Source of the DNA: an uncultured Luteitalea sp.
Lineage (GTDB): Bacteria > Acidobacteriota > Vicinamibacteria > Vicinamibacterales > Vicinamibacteraceae
Direction of reading: 5' to 3'
Length of the DNA: 64,000 nt
NCBI GenBank assembly: GCA_934541105.1
Contig: CAKTDA010000001.1
Location: 558,001-622,000, forward strand
A model generated the notes under the pieces. That model was not told the DNA's origin, did not search any database, and saw only the letters and a list, made by a program, of their open reading frames with translations. Made by a program: the position numbers and the translations under genes. Below, in pieces: positions 43,426-50,744 of the stretch; position 1 is the stretch's first letter; each line of letters opens with the position of its first letter.

Positions 43426-44861
43426 CACGCGGCTCCCCTTCCACGCCGGGCGATCGTCGTGCCGAGATCGAGGCGTTCGAGCTTGCGATAGAGCGCGCGC
43501 CGGCTGACCCCGAGCAGCGTCGCGGCCTTCTTCTTGTTCCCGTGGGCACGCTGCAGGGCGCGGAGGATGTGCTCGCGCTCGACGTCCGAGAGTGGTTCGA
43601 CGCCCTCCGGAGCCGGCATCGGCATGCGGATGGGCACCGGGCCCGCGGACGTGACCCGTGTGGGTCCCGGCGGTGGGGATGCAACCCGCAACGCCGGCAG
43701 GCTCGTCCTGATGTCGGCCTCGCCGACGAGCCGGCCCTCCGCCATCAGGCATGCGCGCTCGATGACGTTCCGCAACTCGCGGACGTTGCCGGTCCACGGC
43801 GCCTCGCGCAGCAGGCGCTCGGCGCCCGTCGTCAGGCCCGCGAGCGGCTTGGCCAGGCGCGTGGCCGTCGTGCGCATGAACGCGTTGGCGAGGTACGCGA
43901 CGTCGTCGCGACGATCCCGCAGCGGCGGCACGTGGATGTCGATGACGTTGAGCCGGTAGTAGAGGTCGCGGCGGAAGCGGCCCGCCTCGCATTCGAGATC
44001 GAGGTCGCGGTTTGTCGCGGCAATGACGGTGACGTCGACCTTGCGCGGCTCCAGCGACCCGACGCGATGGACCTCGCCGAACTCGATCGCGCGGAGCAGC
44101 TTTGCCTGGACGCCGGCTGGCAGTTCGCCGACCTCGTCGAGGAAGAGCGTCCCCCCGTCGGCGAGTTCGAACAACCCGGGTTTCGAGTCGCTGGCCCCTG
44201 TGAAGGCTCCGCGCACATGGCCGAAGAGCTCGCTCTCGAAGAGCGTCTCGACGACCGCCGAGCAGTTGATCACCACGAAGCGGCGATCGGCGCGCGGCCC
44301 GAGCTGGTGGAGCGCACGCGCGACGAGTTCCTTGCCCGTGCCGGTCTCGCCGGTGACGAGCGCCGTGCGCACGTGCGGCGCCACCGTGCGCAGCACGCGA
44401 AACAGCTTCTGCATCGGCGCCGAGCGGCCGACCATGCCGTGGAACGACACCCCCGGCGAACGCTCCGCCGGGAACAGCCGTATCCGGCGCCGCAGCGCGT
44501 CGTCGAAGCGATCGGCGAGCCGGCTGCGCAGGCGCTCGAGGTCGAGCGGATGCCGAAGGTAGTCGTGAACGCCCAGGCGGATCGCGACAACGGCCGACTC
44601 GACCGAGGCGGTTGCCGTCAGCAGCAGCAAGGGCAGGTCGGGTGCCTCTTCCCGCAGGCTCGTGACGAGCTGGAGGCCGTCCGTATCCTCGACATCGAGG
44701 GACACAAGGGCGACGTCGGGCACGCGCTGGCGGAAGGCCGCGAGGCCGGCAGCGCCCGTGTCGGCGACGTGGACGGCAAACCCGACCGCGGCCGCAATGT
44801 CCAGAACGGCCGGTCGAGTGGCACTTGGCGGATGAATGACAAGCAGGGCGGGCGTGCTCAT
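43425..44861 (-). CDS. Sigma-54 activator with degenerate receiver
   Basis: 478 residues from ATG 44861. The N-terminal receiver keeps D56 (ALVSLDVEDTDG) and T82, but the acidic pair is replaced by His-Pro (VIHPP, residues 8-12) and the conserved Lys by His104 (DYLRHPLD), so ordinary phosphorylation switching is unlikely. The AAA+ domain is complete: TGETGTGKELV, GAFTGA (218-223), GGTLFLDEVGEL and WTGNVRELRNVIERA. The C-terminal Fis-type HTH is NKKKAATLLGVSRRALYRKL. A longer frame upstream adds only low-complexity residues. Confidence 0.92.
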   Translation of the reverse strand: MSTPALLVIHPPSATRPAVLDIAAAVGFAVHVADTGAAGLAAFRQRVPDVALVSLDVEDTDGLQLVTSLREEAPDLPLLLLTATASVESAVVAIRLGVHDYLRHPLDLERLRSRLADRFDDALRRRIRLFPAERSPGVSFHGMVGRSAPMQKLFRVLRTVAPHVRTALVTGETGTGKELVARALHQLGPRADRRFVVINCSAVVETLFESELFGHVRGAFTGASDSKPGLFELADGGTLFLDEVGELPAGVQAKLLRAIEFGEVHRVGSLEPRKVDVTVIAATNRDLDLECEAGRFRRDLYYRLNVIDIHVPPLRDRRDDVAYLANAFMRTTATRLAKPLAGLTTGAERLLREAPWTGNVRELRNVIERACLMAEGRLVGEADIRTSLPALRVASPPPGPTRVTSAGPVPIRMPMPAPEGVEPLSDVEREHILRALQRAHGNKKKAATLLGVSRRALYRKLERLDLGTTIARRGRGAA

Positions 44862-44995
44862 GACGTGCTGCCTGTTCAATCGACAACCGCGCGGGCGGCT
44901 TGAACCAATGCGACACACGAGGCGCACACGCCTCGGGCACCCGGCCCCTGCGGCGCCTCGACGCCGCGCGGCGTCCTGCGCCAAGATCAGCGACC

Positions 44996-46024
44996 GTGCG
45001 CTGTGCCCCTGCTTGTCTGCGACCCGTCCTCGCGCTTGCCCTGCTGGCGCTCACGCTGAGCGGGTGTGCCACGCGCACACCGCAGCAGCGGCCGCCGGCG
45101 ACGGCGCCGCCGACCGCATCGCGCCCCCCGACGACGCCGGGGCCCGACGTGACGGCACTGCGCGTGGAGGTCGGCGCCCGCGGCAGCGGCTCGGTCGCGC
45201 GCGTGCCGCTCGAGGAGTACGTCCGCGACGTCGTGGTCGGCGAACTGTCGGTCGCTCCTGCCGATGCCGCGATCGCGCAGCCGGCTTACGAAGCGCAGGC
45301 CATCGTCGCGCGCACCTACGCGCTTGCCGGGCGCGGTCGGCATCGCGCCGACGGCTTCGACCTCTGCTCCACGACGCACTGCCAGGTGTACGTGCCCGGC
45401 ACGTGGCGCCGCAGCCGCTGGGCCGCGCAGATCGACGCAGCCGTCGCGCGCACGCGGGGCCGGTTCATCGCGCATGACGATCGCCCGATCGAAGCCGTGT
45501 TCCACGCGCATTGCGGCGGCCACACGAGCACGGCATCCGAGGTCTGGCGGAGCCCCGGTGCGCCGTACCTCCAGGGCGTGCGTGATCCCTACTGCCTGCG
45601 TGAGCAGCCTGCGACGTGGACGACGACGCTGACGCTCGAGGCGGTGCGCGCGGCGGTGAGTCGGCGGACGCGGACCGACGTCGGCGCGAGGCTCGATGGC
45701 GTGCAGGTGCTGCGCCAAGATCCGGGCGGGCGCGTGGTGGAAGTCGTGCTCGCGGGGGCCCGCACGCCAGTCGTCACCGGCGAGGACTTCCGGCTGGCGG
45801 TGATTGCGGCGGCCGGGCCGCGCAGCCTGCGGAGTGCGCGCTTCGAGGTGCGACGCGACGGCGCGCAGGTCGTGTTCACGGGCCGCGGCTCGGGGCACGG
45901 CGTGGGGCTGTGCCAGATCGGCCTGATTGGCCGCCTCCGGGCGGGGCAGTCCGCCGAGGAGGTGCTGCGGGCGTACTACACCGGCGTCACTATCGTGGGC
46001 GGTGGCCTGGACGTCTCGACCTGA
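44996..46024 (+). CDS. SpoIID/LytB-domain lipoprotein
   Basis: 342 residues from GTG 44996, which begins a lipoprotein signal: CLRPVLALALLALTLSGC with lipobox LSGC. A Thr/Pro-rich linker is followed by the SpoIID domain with VPLEEYVRDVVVGEL, AYEAQAIVARTYAL, YQGV-like YLQGVRDPYC and the closing GRGSGHGVGLCQIGLIGRL. SpoIID proteins cleave denuded peptidoglycan glycans in spore formers; relatives occur widely in non-sporulating bacteria, where they probably remodel the wall. The stop codon TGA falls inside a dispersed palindromic repeat. Confidence 0.85.
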   Translation: MRCAPACLRPVLALALLALTLSGCATRTPQQRPPATAPPTASRPPTTPGPDVTALRVEVGARGSGSVARVPLEEYVRDVVVGELSVAPADAAIAQPAYEAQAIVARTYALAGRGRHRADGFDLCSTTHCQVYVPGTWRRSRWAAQIDAAVARTRGRFIAHDDRPIEAVFHAHCGGHTSTASEVWRSPGAPYLQGVRDPYCLREQPATWTTTLTLEAVRAAVSRRTRTDVGARLDGVQVLRQDPGGRVVEVVLAGARTPVVTGEDFRLAVIAAAGPRSLRSARFEVRRDGAQVVFTGRGSGHGVGLCQIGLIGRLRAGQSAEEVLRAYYTGVTIVGGGLDVST

Positions 46025-46034
46025 AGGTCGACAC
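46013..46034. repeat. Dispersed palindromic repeat copy at the SpoIID 3' end
   Basis: GTCTCGACCT-GA-AGGTCGACAC, followed by CCACGAA, is the same element as at 34431 and 34507 with one mismatch in the left arm. It provides the final codons and stop of the SpoIID-like gene and lies between convergent genes. Confidence 0.75.
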
Positions 46035-46050
46035 CCACGAATCGCCGCGT

Positions 46051-46743
46051 TCAGAACACCTCGCGCAGGGCGGCAAATCGATCGACGCGCAGAATCTCCG
46101 GGTCGGCCGTCTCGGGGACCTCGGCGAGTTCGAGGGCCCACGTGCCCGGATGGGGGACGAAGACCGCACCGAGGCCGGCCGCGCGTGCGGGGAGGATGTC
46201 CGATTTCGGGCTGTTGCCAATCATCCAGCCGCTGCCTGTGCCGATGCCGAGCCGGCGCGCGGCATCGCGGTACGCCGGTTCGTCCTTCTCCCGGACGACG
46301 TCCACCTGGTGGAACAGTTCGCGCAGGCCCGATCGCACGACCTTGTCCCACTGCTCGTCGTGGTTGCCCTTCGTGAACAGTACGAGGCGATGACGACGCC
46401 GCAGATACGCGAGCGTCTCCGGCACCTCGGGCAGGATCTCGAGCCGCTTGCGCCGCAGCGAGGCGATCTCGGCGTGCAGGAACGGCCGCAGGTCGTCGAT
46501 GGCGTCTGCCACGCCGACGTGTTCGCAGAGCACCTCGAGCGACGTCGCGAAGTTCAGCGAGCCGTAGCCGTGCGCCTGCGTCCGCTGTCGCTCGATGTCG
46601 AGCAGCGTCTCGCGCGTGCGCTCGGCCGACACGCCGTACGCGGTCAACCGGTTCGCCGTGCGCGCGATGACCGAGTCGAAGTAGACGTTGTTCTCCCAGA
46701 GCGTGTCGTCCGCGTCCACGAGCAGCGTCAGGCCCGGACGCAC
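46051..46743 (-). CDS. HAD-family hydrolase
   Basis: 230 residues. Motif I is LVDADDTLWENN (nucleophile Asp and acid Asp), motif II is VLFTKGN, and motif IV is MIGNSPKSDILPARAAG. A helical cap lies between about residues 20 and 95. The fold is that of a phosphatase or phosphonatase-type HAD; substrate unknown. GTG 46743 is the start. It ends 26 nt from the convergent SpoIID-like gene. Confidence 0.85.
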   Translation of the reverse strand: MRPGLTLLVDADDTLWENNVYFDSVIARTANRLTAYGVSAERTRETLLDIERQRTQAHGYGSLNFATSLEVLCEHVGVADAIDDLRPFLHAEIASLRRKRLEILPEVPETLAYLRRRHRLVLFTKGNHDEQWDKVVRSGLRELFHQVDVVREKDEPAYRDAARRLGIGTGSGWMIGNSPKSDILPARAAGLGAVFVPHPGTWALELAEVPETADPEILRVDRFAALREVF

Positions 46744-46768
46744 GTCGTCTCCCGGGCGGTGCGCCGCG

Positions 46769-47467
46769 TCACGAGGTCATCGCATACACGGCGATGTTGA
46801 CGGCAAAGCGCGTGTTGTCCTCGCGGCGGAACCGCTTGTTCTTCCAGTCGTAGTCCCATTCGCAGCCGTAGTCCTTGTTGCTGTACAGCACGCCGAGCCG
46901 GCCGTCGTGCTCCACGCCGCGCAGGTAATCGTGCACGAGGTCGTCGCCCCACCCGTTCAACTCGTGGGCGGTCGTCGGCGGCCCGTCGAACCGGAAGAAG
47001 CAGCGATAGAGCGGGTGCGACGCCGGCAGCTTCGGCATGGCGCCCGGGCGTCCGAACGTCGTGCGCATCTCCTGCTCGAAACTGCGCGCGTAGAGGCCAT
47101 CCACGTCGTGGTTGCAGTCGTCGGAGAACAGCAGCCCGCCGTGCTCGACGAAGCGGCGGAGTCCGTCGCGCTCGCGGGCGCTGAACCGGACGAGCAGGTG
47201 CCCCGTCATGAAGAGGAACGGGAAGGCCGGGAGATCCTGCGCGTCGGCCGTGATCACGACCTCGTCGCGATACACGGGAATCGTCGTGTACTGGACGAGG
47301 CTGTCGAGGACGTTTGCCGCGACCTTCGGGTTGTAGTCCCAGTCGCCGGAGGCATAGCGGAGCCGGGCGAAGACGAACTCGGAGGCGCGCGGTTCTGCCC
47401 CGGCCAGGGCGGTGCCGACCGCCACGCCGGCGGCCTGCTCGAGGAACTGGCGCCGGCTCACCGCCAC
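46769..47467 (-). CDS. Tat-exported DUF4159 protein
   Basis: 232 residues. The N-terminus has a twin-arginine signal (VSRRQFLEQAAGVAVGTALAGA), so it should be exported folded. The rest is a DUF4159 domain with FVFARLRYASGDWDYNPKVA, LFMTGHLLVRFSARERDGLR and GGLLFSDDCNHDVDG. The fold is related to class-I glutamine-amidotransferase-like domains; role unknown. GTG 47467 is chosen because the RR motif then sits near the N-terminus; GTG 47461 and ATG 47515 are alternatives. Confidence 0.8.
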   Translation of the reverse strand: MAVSRRQFLEQAAGVAVGTALAGAEPRASEFVFARLRYASGDWDYNPKVAANVLDSLVQYTTIPVYRDEVVITADAQDLPAFPFLFMTGHLLVRFSARERDGLRRFVEHGGLLFSDDCNHDVDGLYARSFEQEMRTTFGRPGAMPKLPASHPLYRCFFRFDGPPTTAHELNGWGDDLVHDYLRGVEHDGRLGVLYSNKDYGCEWDYDWKNKRFRREDNTRFAVNIAVYAMTS

Positions 47468-47524
47468 GCGGCAATTGTAAACGCCGGCCACCCGTAGTAG
47501 CGTGGTGGCCTCCATGTTCCGGCC

Positions 47525-47553
47525 GGTAAACAGAGGCCCCCGCCCGCGCCGTA
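47525..47553 (+). promoter_or_regulatory. Candidate ECF promoter upstream of the second sigma gene
   Basis: GGTAAAC (47525-47531), then 18 nt, then CGTA (47550-47553), 7 nt before the sigma ATG at 47561. A similar motif with a 17-nt spacer lies upstream of the efflux operon (50202-50229). The form resembles ECF-dependent promoters (AAC-rich -35, CGTA-type -10). Confidence 0.4.
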
Positions 47554-47560
47554 GTCCATC

Positions 47561-48232
47561 ATGGCGAGCGTGATGCCCCCGAGTCAGGCCCTGAGCGGCA
47601 TTCCGGGCGACGTGGACCTCGCCGCGGCGGTCAAGTCGCACCTCGTGGCCGGGCAGGATGCCGCGGCGCGCGATCTCTACGGCGAGCTCGTGCGCCGCCA
47701 CCAGCGCAAGGCCACGCGCATCGCGCTGTACTACCTGCGCGAGTCGGCCGATGCCGACGAGGCCGTGCAGGACGCGTTCGTGAAGGCCTACACGCACCTG
47801 CGCGACTTCGAGTACGGCCGCTCGTTCGAGGTGTGGTTCACGCGCATCCTGGTCAACAGCTGTCTCGACCGCGTGAAGGCGCGGACCCGACGGGCGCGCT
47901 GGATGATTGCCGCCGACGATCTCGGCGAGGCGAGCCCGCTCGAGCGCGTGTCGGTGCCGCGCGACGCCTCGCCCGAGGCATTGGCGCTGCGGCGCGAACG
48001 CGGCGATCGGCTGATGCATGCCATCGAACGGCTGCCCGAACGGCAGCGGACGGTCGTCCTCCTCAGCCAGATCGAAGGGGCGACGACGCGCGAGGTCAGC
48101 GAGGTGACGGGTCTGCGCGAGACGACGATTCGGGTCCACCTGTTCCGGGCGCTCCGACGCCTCCGTTCGTTGCTGGCGGAGGATCCGGCGTTCGGTGCCA
48201 GGGTCCGAGAGGAGACGAAGGAGGCGCGATGA
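47561..48232 (+). CDS. ECF-type RNA polymerase sigma factor (second copy)
   Basis: 223 residues. Region 2: ARDLYGELVRRHQRKATRIA, DADEAVQDAFVKAYTHLRDF and FEVWFTRILVNSCLDRVK. Region 4: LPERQRTVVLLSQIEGATTRE with the HTH TGLRETTIRVHLFRALRRLR. An N-terminal extension of about 20 residues precedes region 2. It is coupled to the zinc anti-sigma by a 4-nt overlap. It may direct its own expression and that of the downstream efflux operon through the shared upstream motif; this is inference. Confidence 0.92.
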   Translation: MASVMPPSQALSGIPGDVDLAAAVKSHLVAGQDAAARDLYGELVRRHQRKATRIALYYLRESADADEAVQDAFVKAYTHLRDFEYGRSFEVWFTRILVNSCLDRVKARTRRARWMIAADDLGEASPLERVSVPRDASPEALALRRERGDRLMHAIERLPERQRTVVLLSQIEGATTREVSEVTGLRETTIRVHLFRALRRLRSLLAEDPAFGARVREETKEAR

Positions 48233-48849
48233 TGACGCGGCCGACGCGGTGGTTTGGCGCCTGGGGAAGTCCCCACCTGAGTGAGGAGTCGCTCGTGGAG
48301 CTGCACACGCTGCTCGTCACCGGCGAACACGCCCTCGCTGCACGCTACCTGCGTCACGTGAGGCAGTGCGACGACTGCACCGCGCGGCTCGACGCCCTCC
48401 GCGACGACTACGCCGACCTCCGCAGCGACGTCGTCGCCGCGGCCGACGCGCGCATCACGTCCTCGCGTCTGGACCGCCAGTTCGACGTCATCTCCCGCCG
48501 CCTGCAGGGGCAGTCCGGTCGCGTCCTGCCCTTCCCGGCCACCGTCCATCGCGCCATGCCGCAGCCTTCGCTCCATCGCTGGGTCGCAGTGGCGGCCGCC
48601 TGCGGCCTGCTGATCGGCGTCGGCGCGGGCCGGCTGATGGACACGCTCGATGCCGACGACACCACGTGGCGGCCGGCCTCGCTGAGCGGAACCGCCTACC
48701 CCGGGCGCGCCACGATCCAGCAGGAAACCGACGAGGAAATGCTCGTCGAGATCGACGCCGCCATCACGCGCAGCCGCGCGCGCGAGTTCCGCGCACTCGA
48801 CGAACTGACCCCGCGCGTGACAAACCCCGTCCCCCGCAGCGGGCGCTGA
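48229..48849 (+). CDS. Zinc-type (ZAS) membrane anti-sigma factor
   Basis: 206 residues. The N-terminal cytoplasmic part has HVRQCDDC (HxxxCxxC, about residues 43-50), the ZAS motif of zinc anti-sigma factors. One membrane helix (WVAVAAACGLLIGVGAGRLM, about 117-136) follows, with a short periplasmic end. It should hold the sigma factor encoded just upstream. The ATG is preceded by GGAGG and overlaps the sigma stop (ATGA). Confidence 0.85.
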   Translation: MMTRPTRWFGAWGSPHLSEESLVELHTLLVTGEHALAARYLRHVRQCDDCTARLDALRDDYADLRSDVVAAADARITSSRLDRQFDVISRRLQGQSGRVLPFPATVHRAMPQPSLHRWVAVAAACGLLIGVGAGRLMDTLDADDTTWRPASLSGTAYPGRATIQQETDEEMLVEIDAAITRSRAREFRALDELTPRVTNPVPRSGR

Positions 48850-48872
48850 GGCCCGGGTACGGGCCCGCCCTA

Positions 48873-48878
48873 TATACT
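48873..48878 (+). promoter_or_regulatory. -10 TATACT at the ispH start (leaderless candidate)
   Basis: TATACT ends 2 nt before the first possible GTG (48881) and 8 nt before the second (48887). Transcription would start at about 48885-48887, so the second GTG could open a leaderless mRNA. No ribosome-binding site is present. Confidence 0.4.
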
Positions 48879-48880
48879 GG

Positions 48881-50086
48881 GTGGCAGTGCAACCGCTGAT
48901 TTTCCGCAAGGGGCTCGACCTCAAGGACGCCGTCAAGGGCGACCTCGCCCGCGACTACCACAGCGCCGTCGTCGAGCAGATCCGCGAGCAGGACTTCCGC
49001 TACGAGGCCGGACGCCTCACCATCCACCTGGCCCGTGAGTTCGGCTTCTGCTACGGCGTGGACCGTGCCGTGGATTACGCCTACCAGGCGCGGAAGCGCT
49101 TTGCCGACCAGCGGGTGTTCCTGACCGGCGAGATCATCCACAACCCGCACGTCAACGAGAAGCTCCGCGCGGCCGGCATCCGGTTCCTCAGCGACCCCGG
49201 AGAGCCGTCGCCTCCTCTCGGCGCGGGCGACGTCGTCATCATCCCGGCATTCGGCGTCAGCGTGCACGAGCTTGCCCGCCTGCAGGGCCTCGGCTGCACG
49301 CTCGTGGACACGACGTGCGGCTCCGTGCTCAACGTCTGGAAGAACGTCACGCGGTACGCCCGTGAGGGCTTCACGGCGGTCATCCACGGCAAGGTGAAGC
49401 ACGAGGAGACCCAGGCCACGGCGAGCCAGGCGCTCAAGTTCGCCGACGGCAAGTACCTCGTCGTGCTCGATCGCGCCGAGACCGCCGAGGTCTGCGACTA
49501 CATCCGCCACGGAGGCGACGCGGGCGCCTTCATGGCGCGCTTCGGCCACGCCGTGTCCGACGGTTTCGATCCGGATCGCGATCTCGGGCACATCGGCCTT
49601 GCCAACCAGACGACGATGCTGATGTCGGAGTCGCTGGAGGTGGCCGACATGCTGCGCGACGCCATGGCCGACCGCTACGGCGCCGAGGCACTTGCCGACA
49701 GGTACCGCGCGTTCGACACGATCTGCAGCGCCACGCAGGAACGCCAGGACGCCATCATGGACCTGCTGGCAAGCGAGCCGCTGGACCTGATGCTCGTGAT
49801 TGGCGGCTACAACAGCAGCAACACCTGCAACCTGGCCCGCATCTGCGCCGACCGCGTGCCGACGTACCACATCGCCGACGTGGACCGCCTCGAGTCGGCC
49901 GACGTCGTGCGCCATCGCCCGGTGCCTCCGGCTGACGCGCCCCCGGGGCCGGTGCCCGAGACGGCCACGACCGGCTGGCTGCCCCGCACCGGACCGCTGC
50001 GGGTCGGGCTCACCGCAGGCGCCTCGACGCCCAACAACATCATCGGTCACGTCGTCGAACGCCTGTCGGCGTTTGCGGCCGAATGA
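48881..50086 (+). CDS. ispH: 4-hydroxy-3-methylbut-2-enyl diphosphate reductase (IspH), long form
   Basis: Last enzyme of the MEP isoprenoid pathway, making IPP and DMAPP with a 4Fe-4S cluster. 401 residues, the long form seen in cyanobacteria and plants rather than the ~315-residue E. coli type. Cluster cysteines are in EFGFCYGVDRA (C57), DTTCGSV and NSSNTCNLARIC. LAGE-type LTGEIIHNPHVN and TAGASTPNNII are also typical. GTG 48881 is given; GTG 48887 fits a leaderless transcript better. Confidence 0.95.
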   Translation: MAVQPLIFRKGLDLKDAVKGDLARDYHSAVVEQIREQDFRYEAGRLTIHLAREFGFCYGVDRAVDYAYQARKRFADQRVFLTGEIIHNPHVNEKLRAAGIRFLSDPGEPSPPLGAGDVVIIPAFGVSVHELARLQGLGCTLVDTTCGSVLNVWKNVTRYAREGFTAVIHGKVKHEETQATASQALKFADGKYLVVLDRAETAEVCDYIRHGGDAGAFMARFGHAVSDGFDPDRDLGHIGLANQTTMLMSESLEVADMLRDAMADRYGAEALADRYRAFDTICSATQERQDAIMDLLASEPLDLMLVIGGYNSSNTCNLARICADRVPTYHIADVDRLESADVVRHRPVPPADAPPGPVPETATTGWLPRTGPLRVGLTAGASTPNNIIGHVVERLSAFAAE

Positions 50087-50201
50087 CCCAGACACGCGCC
50101 AATCGGGGCTGAACGCCCCACTTCCTTCGCCACGGTGCGCCGGCCGTGCGACTCCGTTCGGGTTGCGCGGAACGGCGCCCGACCTGCGGACGACACCCGC
50201 C

Positions 50202-50229
50202 GGTAAACAACGGCCCAGCCGCAGCCGTA
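50202..50229 (+). promoter_or_regulatory. Candidate ECF promoter upstream of the efflux operon
   Basis: GGTAAAC (50202-50208), 17 nt, CGTA (50226-50229), ending 22 nt before the ATG at 50252. It matches the motif in front of the second sigma gene. The remaining gap (50087-50201) has only short GC-rich inverted repeats. Confidence 0.4.
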
Positions 50230-50251
50230 CCCGATGCGGGGGAAGGTATCG

Positions 50252-50689
50252 ATGAAAACGTTGGTTGTGGGAGCCGCATGTCTCCTGACCCTGGCGCTGA
50301 GCCTCGGGTCTGGCATCGCGGAGGAGGGCAATCGGCCATCCAAGTGGTGGCAGAACCCGGTATGCAAGGTCCGTGTGGGGCTGTCGAACGCGCAGGCGGC
50401 CGAAATCGAGCGCATCTTCCAGTCCGTCCGCGATGAGCTGCGGTCCGAGAAGACGGAACTCGAACGGCAGGAGTCGGTGCTGTCCCGGCTGCTGAACGAA
50501 CCGGCCGCCGACGAGGCCGTGGTGGTACGCACGATCGACCGCGTGGAAGCGGCGCGCAGTGCCCTCGCCAAGACCCGCACGCTGATGCTCTACCGGATGC
50601 ACCGGCTGCTGTCGCCTGAGCAGCGGACCCGGCTCGAGGCCTACGAGCGCGATCAGGCCCGCCAGGCAGACGCCCGCCCCAAGGACTGA
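50252..50689 (+). CDS. Spy/CpxP-like periplasmic protein
   Basis: 145 residues. A signal peptide (MKTLVVGAACLLTLALSLGS) is followed by an all-helical region with VGLSNAQAAEIERIFQSVRD, ELERQESVLSRLL and LLSPEQRTRLEAYERDQ. The LSxxQ-type repeats are those of the Spy/CpxP heavy-metal-resistance family, periplasmic chaperones induced by envelope stress. It is the first gene of the TolC-MFP-RND operon. ATG 50252 has GGAAGG upstream; an earlier ATG adds only six residues. Confidence 0.75.
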   Translation: MKTLVVGAACLLTLALSLGSGIAEEGNRPSKWWQNPVCKVRVGLSNAQAAEIERIFQSVRDELRSEKTELERQESVLSRLLNEPAADEAVVVRTIDRVEAARSALAKTRTLMLYRMHRLLSPEQRTRLEAYERDQARQADARPKD

Positions 50690-50744
50690 CCCGTACCGGC
50701 ATTTCGTACAGCCGGCCTCCGAACGGCCGGATGGAGGATCGTTC

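Noticed and set aside
50105..50119. Small hairpin GGGGC-N5-GCCCC after ispH, considered as terminator
   Set aside because: Only five base pairs and no T-run; not enough support.
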